A stretch of 64,000 nucleotides of DNA, taken from Lamellibrachia columna. Its lineage: Eukaryota; Annelida; Polychaeta; Sabellida; Siboglinidae. Positions 57,963 to 64,000 of this stretch are shown piece by piece. The position numbers and the translations under genes were made by a program. The notes below the pieces were generated by a model. The model was not told the origin of the DNA. It made no database searches and saw nothing but the letters and a program-made list of their open reading frames with translations. The stretch covers positions 1,335,001-1,399,000 of the forward strand of contig OY759268.1 in assembly GCA_963662155.1 (NCBI GenBank), given 5' to 3'. Each line of letters begins with the position of its first letter. Position 1 is the first letter of the stretch.

Positions 57963-59540
57963 GAGTGGATGCAAATATATAAACAATGTGTTGGCTCCAT
58001 GAATACATTATACAGGTTGGAACCAAATTTGCTATACTTAATACAATGTAATTCTGAAAAAAATTTTAGAAACAGTTCATGAATTGAACCTATCCACTAT
58101 GACATACGTACTAGGTCATTTGTACAAATTTTCTCAGTTTTGTTGAAATTATGATAAAAATGACAAAATGGTCATGTGATACTATATATGATTAAAGGTT
58201 CAAGAACTTTATTGTCCATTTAAAAATACATAAAAAATATTATTCTTTAAGTACACATTGCACTGCCAGTAGTAAAATTGGCAAAAGCACACATCACATA
58301 AACACCCTTTCACAAGTTACCAGATGTTATCAAAGTCACTTTTTTCTATGCTTTTTCAAAAAGCCTGCTCCATTTTATTAAACCAACTGCAGATATGACA
58401 AAAAACTATTCACACACAATATATTTGAAAATCAACAAACCTGATTTACAATGGGCTACATGAATTGAGAATGCTAAATGAATTGAGAAGGCTAAATGAA
58501 TTGAGAAGACTGAATGAACTTAGAAGGCTAAATGAATTGTGAAGGCTAAATGAATTGAGAAAGTCATTGATATGTCCAACTAGCGACATCTCCAATTATG
58601 CGAGATCCAGCTAAACCTTAAACTAGATTTATTTCTTGCAATTCATCAAACTCCAGAACTTAGGCATTATAAAGCCACATAATATTGCTTGTTTTGAGAT
58701 TTTGACATTATTAGTTCATTAAAAGTTAGCCTAAAAATAAAAGGCTAAAATATATCAACTATTCCCAGTAATAACCCCTAGAAAGTTATCATTATGCGTA
58801 CCAAATTTGTGCGAAACACCTTTTCTAACAAATTGTTTGCACTCAATCGATGCAGTAACTTGTATTGATTAAGAATATTGATACCTTCCACAAAAGTTTA
58901 AGATTGTTGTGAAAACAGCATTCTTATAATTCTATTATAAAGAATAAAAATTTGGCACGTCAAACAAATCCACCTGTTCCCATTTTGTATCTGCACCAAT
59001 GTTAAGTAGGTAACTTTTAATGTAATTTTTACCATTAAAAAACAAAAGAAATTGCCAACATGTATATATTATTTAAAAGTTTGGTGATATTTGACCAATT
59101 GTAGATCATGGAAAAAATAGTTGGTAAGAATTGGAAATATGACAATATATTAAATTAACATTGTTTTGCTTTACTATAATGACTGCATATGTGTGTCTGC
59201 TAGTGCATTTTAGTGCCAGCAATTTTAAATTGATCTAGCACTTGCTGGCATATTTACCTTGTATTATCGCTTACCCGGAAGCTATTTCTAAAATCCCTTT
59301 TGCTATGTATTCCTTGTCCTTTAGTGTGGAATACTTAATGTGGTCAGTAATAATTTTATTTATATTTCCTTGACAGTATCTCATAAAATAAGTTCATGAA
59401 AAATAATTGTGTTGTAATTGTGTTGTGTTGTCAACTTGTCAGGCACGTGCACTTCCCAAAAAATTATAATGAAGTACAGTACCCTAGGAAAAGGCTCATT
59501 TATAAATGTCACGAATATCACCAATGGAATGGTTTTAGAA
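57963..59540. other. M1AP first intron, with a short 18-bp repeat at 58455-58566
   Basis: AT-rich intron. At 58455-58566 about six copies of AATGAATTGAGAAGGCTA occur. A stretch near 58195-58225 (AAGAACTTTATTGTCCATTT) resembles the start of a reversed LINE 3' UTR. No coding region seen. Confidence 0.5.
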
Positions 59541-59544
59541 AAAC

Positions 59545-60765
59545 TCAGGTTAGAAGGTGAATTAGAAACAGTGGCTAGGCTTGAAAGACAGCAACGCCAG
59601 GTTGGAGTAACAAGCCCAACAAGGTGAATTAGAAACAGTGGCCCGGCTCGAGAGACAGCAACGCCAGGTTGGAGTAACAAGCCCAACAAGGTGAATTAGA
59701 AACAGTGGCCCGGCTTGAGAGTTAGCAACGCCAGGTTGGAGTAACAAGCCCAACAAGATGAATTAGAAACAGTAGCCCGACTTGAAAGACAGCAACGCCA
59801 GGTTGAAGTAACAAGCCCAACAAGGTGAATTAGAAACAGTGGCCCGGCTTGAGAGACAGCAACGCCAGGTTGGAGTAACAAGCCCAACAAGATGAATTAG
59901 AAACAGTAGCCCGGCTTGAGAGACAGCAACGCCAGGTTGGAGTAACAAGCCCAACAAGGTGAATTAGAAACAGTGGCCCGGCTTGAGAGACAGCAACGCC
60001 AGGTTGGAGTAACAAGCCCAACAAGGTGAATTAGAAACAGTGGCCCGGCTTGAGAGACAGCAACGCCAGGTTGGAGTAACAAGCCCAACAAGGTGAATTA
60101 GAAACAGTGGCCCGGCTTGAGAGACAGCAACGCCAGGTTGGAGTAACAAGCCCAACAAGGTGAATTAGAAACAGTGGCCCGGCTTGAGAGACAGCAACGC
60201 CAGGTTGGAGTAACAAGCCCAACAAGGTGAATTAGAAACAGTGGCCCGGCTTGAGAGACAGCAACGCCAGGTTGGAGTAACAAGCCCAACAAGGTGAATT
60301 AGAAACAGTGGCCCGGCTTGAGAGACAGCAACGCCAGGTTGGAGTAACAAGCCCAACAAGGTGAATTAGAAACAGTGGCCCGGCTTGAGAGACAGCAACG
60401 CCAGGTTGGAGTAACAAGCCCAACAAGGTGAATTAGAAACAGTGGCCCGGCTTGAGAGACAGCAACGCCAGGTTGGAGTAACAAGCCCAACAAGGTGAAT
60501 TAGAAACAGTGGCCCGGCTTGAGAGACAGCAACGCCAGGTTGGAGTAACAAGCCCAACAAGGTGAATTAGAAACAGTGGCCCGGCTTGAGAGACAGCAAC
60601 GCCAGGTTGGAGTAACAAGCCCAACAAGGTGAATAAGAAACAGTGGCCCGGCTTGAGAGACAGCAACGCCAGGTTGGAGTAACAAGCCCAACAAGGTGAA
60701 TTAGAAACAGTGGCCCGGCTTGAGAGACAGCAACGCCAGGTTGGAGTAACAAGCCCAACAAGGAG
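59545..60765 (+). repeat. minisatellite P, 67-bp unit, about 18 copies
   Basis: The unit reads GGTGAATTAGAAACAGTGGC, CCGGCTTGAGAGACAGCAAC, GCCAGGTTGGAGTAACAAGC, CCAACAA. Copies in the right half are almost identical. The left edge is more diverged (GGCTAGGCTTGAAAG). Since 67 is 1 modulo 3, a 64-residue frame recurs every 67 bp on minus; it is an artefact. Confidence 0.96.
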
Positions 60766-60959
60766 AGCATTTCAGTTTTGACTCCAACAATGCCAGAACA
60801 GGTAAAAACCCTTTAACCACAGTAGTTAATAAAGTGCTCTTAGATGATGCTTTCAAGATGCCATTTGCAGTTAAATATAAAAACAAGGACATGTATACAA
60901 AATAAATTATCTATTTGGCTAAAGTTTTGAGTTTTGGAAATGTTATGGTGACAGTAAAT

Positions 60960-61750
60960 ATGAATTATTATTCCCACATAATTGTGCTAGTCAACATTTT
61001 TACATTTCTGAACTTCACAAAAAGTGGCCTTTACAGTGATGCTACACTTGAAGTATCTTTAATAAATGAAAAAACCTTCTTAAATGTATGCATTGTGAAA
61101 TTGGCATATTAATATCTTCCCATAGAATTGAGCTAGAGCTAAAATGTATGAATTTCTGAACTTCTTAGAGTGGCCTTTACAATGACACTACACTTGCAGG
61201 ATATTTACACAAAAATAATTTTTTCAGTTATGCATTTAGGAAACTGGCTTGAAATAAAAAAAAAAATTCTTGACTATGGCGACATTTAAATATTAATATA
61301 TTCCCACATAATGAAGCTACAGTCTAAACGTTTGCATTTCTGAACTTTTTAAATAGTGACCTTTACAATAATACTACATTTACAGGATATTTAATAAAAA
61401 CATGTTAAAGTCATGCATTCTGGAAATTGGCTTGAAATCAGCAGACACTTTTTTTAATGTGCTGACCTTTAAATATTAATATCTTCCCATAGAATTAAGC
61501 TAGAGTCAAAATGTTTGCATTTCTGAACTTCTTAGAGTGACCTTTACAATGGTACTATATTTACGGGATATTTAATAACAAATGTTGTTAGTTATGCATT
61601 GTGGAAATTGGCTTGAAATCAGTAGACACTTTTCATGATGGTGGTGACCTTTAAATATTAATATCTTCCCATAGAATTAAGCTATAGAGTCAAACTGTTT
61701 GCATTTCTGAACTTTTGAAAGAGTGGCCTTTACAATGATACTACACATGT
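60960..61750 (+). repeat. diverged tandem repeat Q, about 180-bp unit, 4-5 copies
   Basis: Copies beginning with (TAATAT)CTTCCCATAGAATT start near 60967 (partial), 61112, 61296, 61480 and 61659. Each contains CATTTCTGAACTTCTTAGAGT, then GGCCTTTACAATGAT, then GGATATTTAATAA and GAAATTGGCTTGAAATCAG. Divergence between copies is high, so this is old compared with the minisatellites. The period is close to a nucleosome repeat length. Confidence 0.85.
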
Positions 61751-62460
61751 GGGGTAACAAAAACCTTTGACATGCCCATGCCCATGGCCATGGCATAAAA
61801 GTCCAACAAATTTAACTGTTTCAAGTTTTTATGTAAAGATACAACATATTTGACTTAATCAGACGCAACCGTACATAGTAATCACAAAAATAAAGTTACT
61901 GCATGGCCCTGTCATGCTAATACATTGAATGCGTTGCGTCTTGCTGTACAATTAGACTAAATTAAATAAGTTAATTGTACGCGTAATGATTTTCGTGCGC
62001 TGGCGTCTTTTACCGAAATGTGTTTTCCAACGTTTTGTTTACGTTGTTCAATAATCGAAAGTAGTTAACTAAAAAAACACTTTTCTAACAATTTGTTTGC
62101 AGCTGAATCGATGAAGTAACTGTTGTGTTGTACCGCAAACGTTTCTTTAGGTTCGGTCCTTCATATTTGAGTGACTGACAGTCACAGCGACACTGTCACT
62201 GTCACTTACAGCGACATTTGTCGACAGGTCGTGCCTTGCGAAAACGACATTATCATATCTCACTGGAACGAGAATTGCTGTACCTGGCTGTCTGTTAAAA
62301 ACGGATCGTTGATTCTGCATGTAGATAACTTATCACATAACAACATAAGGCGTTCGTTTTAAACTCCAGAAAAGGCGCCACTATATAGGACACATTAAAC
62401 GCAAAATGGCTCCAAGCATACCGCCCTCTGTCGGGATTTCACGCACACATTCAAACTCAC
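61751..62460. other. M1AP first intron, 5' part; no feature recognised
   Basis: Mixed sequence with CpG becoming commoner after 61950. No coding block with splice support apart from the candidate exon to the right. Confidence 0.4.
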
Positions 62461-62482
62461 CATCAGTGGCGCCACTCACCAT
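62461..62482 (-). CDS. M1AP: candidate M1AP first coding exon (start codon exon)
   Basis: On minus, an ATG at 62482 opens MVSGATD and is followed by donor ATG/GTGAGT at 62460. The last base (G) leaves phase 1, exactly what the exon at 57599 needs (it begins with two bases), giving MVSGATD-V-RILVV. A second GTGAGT donor lies 19 bp upstream (62479-62474), also in phase 1 with another frame. It would be shorter than the vertebrate N-terminus, and no homology supports it. This is an inference from phase and position only. Confidence 0.35.
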
Positions 62483-63139
62483 TGATATGCTGAGTGGCGC
62501 TATTAATGGGAAAGCGTAGGGGAATGTGTGGAATACATTGAGACGATGGTATCGCCACATGCCGAACATACATGCACAAGTATACTTGCTCTTTTTGTTG
62601 GTACCACGAAAACCCATCCTCGCTAACCAGGGGTGGTAGTAGCACTACGTATACTACCCCTGGCAGAAAAAATAACAGTTCAGTTTTCCCACGCCATGTG
62701 TGAATGTAGGCTGGATCAGTTGTACTTGGTCGACGTCTTTTTTAGCCTTGCTTATCCAGGCTTCGTGCTGTGGCGCCATTCAACCAGCACAAGCTTCCAG
62801 AAAATCCACCGGTGTCAACATTACCGCTTTCGGGCGGAAACTATCGGTTTTATTCCTTTGGCCCACTTTCCCACCCTTTGCCTCTGGACGAATTGTCCCT
62901 CTTTCGTCAAAAACAAAAAACATTCACGGTAAAATCGATGTATGTGTGTGTGTGCGTACATGTTTGTGTACTTGCGTGCGTGCGTGCGTGTGTTGAACTC
63001 GAAGCCATTCTAAGCACATGTTGTTTCTTTAGTGTCACATTTGTTCGCTCGTGCTTTCACCTTTTGTGTCCACAAGAGCCAGCGCGACGACTAGTCGTGA
63101 CCACGTCTCGTCCCCCTGTGTGCAATTCCTTCTGATGTT
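62483..63139. other. probable 5' flank of M1AP; TG/CGTG microsatellite near 62940-62995
   Basis: Moderately CpG-containing DNA without a convincing gene. Several short overlapping frames at 62633-63135 on plus lack domains and splice support. A degenerate TGTG/CGTG simple repeat lies at 62940-62995. Confidence 0.4.
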
Positions 63140-63296
63140 TGGGGCCCGGTGGCGTAGCGGTTCTAGAACGTCGATCGGGCTCTCAATCGAGAGAATCAGG
63201 TTTCGAATCTTTGACAATGTTGTTCACCCCACATTGTCACTCAGCTGCAAATGTTGCGTAGCTGAATGCTTCCCAGAGAAGTTGAGTTGGATCTGC
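63140..63296 (+). mobile_element. tRNA-derived SINE
   Basis: Head GGGCCCGGTGGCGTAGCGG (A box TGGCGTAGCGG) then CTCTCAATCGAGAG and B box GGTTTCGAATC. The body has TTTGACAATGTTGTTCACCC and GCTGAATGCTTCCCAGAGAA, shared with the SINE at 24500-24910. The 3' part has been converted into the 36-bp array that follows. Confidence 0.8.
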
Positions 63297-64000
63297 CAGG
63301 AGTGACGTACAAAGTAGAGTAGGAATGTCTGCCAGGAGTGACGTACAAAGTAAAGTAGGAATGTCTGCCAGGAGTGACGTACAAAGTAAAGTAGGAATGT
63401 CTGCCAGGAGTGACGTACAAAGTAGAGTAGGAATGTCTGCCAGGAGTGACGTACAAAGTAGAGTAGGAATGTCTGCCAGGAGTGACGTACAAAGTAAAGC
63501 AGGAATGTCTGCCAGGGGTGACGTACAAAGTAGAGTAGGAATGTCTGCCAGGAGGAACGTACAAAGTAGAGTAGGAATGTCTGCCAGGAGTGACGTACAA
63601 AGTAAAGTAGGAATGTCTGCCAGGAGTGACGTACAAAGTAAAGTAGGAATGTCTGCCAGGGGTGACGTACAAAGTAAAGTAGGAATGTCTGCCAGGAGTG
63701 ACGTACAAAGTAGAGTAGGAATGTCTGCCAGGAGTGACGTACAAAGTAAAGTAGGAATGTCTGCCAGGAGTGACGTACAAAGTAAAGCAGGAATGTCTGC
63801 CAGGGGTGACGTACAAAGTAGAGTAGGAATGTCTGCCAGGAGTGACGTACAAAGTAAAGTAGGAATGTCTGCCAGGAGTGACGTACAAAGTAAAGTAGGA
63901 ATGTCTGCCAGGAGTGACGTACAAAGTAGAGTAGGAATGTCTGCCAGGAGTGACGTACAAAGTAAAGTAGGAATGTCTGCCAGGAGTGACGTACAAAGTA
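63297..64000 (+). repeat. minisatellite R, 36-bp unit, at least 19 copies, runs off the window
   Basis: The unit reads GGAATGTCTGCCAGGAGTGA then CGTACAAAGTA(A/G)AGTA. It starts exactly at the SINE body and resembles the SINE segment GGTCTGCCAGGGGGTGAAGC at 24834. Each unit holds TGACGTAC, a CRE half-site-like word. The 251-residue open frame on minus is a product of the 36-bp period. Confidence 0.95.

Noticed and set aside
57376..58082. Pro/Leu/Ser-rich and Gly/Glu/Arg-rich frames over the GA-rich array
   Set aside because: Low-complexity DNA; the true coding part is only 57442-57599, defined by splice sites.
59562..60770. Series of 64-residue frames (LGLLLQPGVAVSQAGPLF) every 67 bp on minus
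   Set aside because: Same unit repeated; each has a start by chance and stops after three units.
62633..63305. Three overlapping plus-strand frames of 84-121 residues
   Set aside because: Mutually exclusive frames with no domain, crossing a microsatellite and a tRNA-derived SINE; no coding evidence.
63241..63996. 251-residue frame YVTPGRHSYFTL on minus
   Set aside because: 36-bp period artefact in a SINE-derived array.

Overview
This is animal nuclear DNA, probably from a marine invertebrate; I cannot name the species. The grounds are spliced genes with consensus GT/AG junctions, a selenoprotein T first exon, CR1/L2-type LINEs, tRNA-derived SINEs, a pogo/Tigger-like MITE, and no compact prokaryotic coding. 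More than half of the window (roughly 37 kb) is minisatellite arrays with units of 9 to about 180 bp.

Two genes can be recognised, both on the minus strand. At 1205-1371 is the first coding exon of a selenoprotein T gene (SELENOT); the rest lies beyond the left edge. From about 62.5 kb down to 13.9 kb lies an M1AP gene (meiosis 1 arrest protein). I assembled eleven exons by hand (57599 down to 13878). All splice phases agree, the joined exons give about 527 codons (vertebrate M1AP is about 530 residues), and the last exon ends in a TGA stop. A short candidate first exon is at 62461-62482. The locus is inflated to about 48 kb by repeats in its introns.

Layout, left to right. 1-180: LINE tail. 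1205-1750: SELENOT exon 1 and promoter side. 2230-5655: an L2/CR1-group LINE split by a younger CR1 copy. 5656-13262: array of a 58/61-bp unit. 13263-19429: five M1AP exons with small arrays, a MITE and a hairpin. 19660-24112: 38-bp array. 24113-24910: LINE tail and SINE. 24983-40456: 46-bp array of about 336 units, including a tandemly doubled block of 127 units. 40757-41515: 16-bp array. 41670-42217: two M1AP exons. 42207-46595: 36-bp array that overlaps an exon boundary. 46630-52815: pile-up of nested LINEs. 52987-57599: four M1AP exons with small arrays. 57648-61750: intron with arrays. 63140 to the end: a SINE and a 36-bp array derived from it.

The most notable observation is that several arrays are made from, or contain, splice signals of the gene they sit in. 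The 36-bp array repeats the 3' splice site and first codons of one M1AP exon. The 49-bp array repeats the last 30 coding bases and the 5' splice site of another. The 74-bp array carries acceptor-like modules, the 22-bp array carries GTAAGT donors, and a 310-bp pyrimidine tract lies just upstream of an acceptor. Near-unit use of alternative copies would keep the reading frame open in two cases. The very long open frames inside the arrays are periodicity artefacts and are not annotated as genes.
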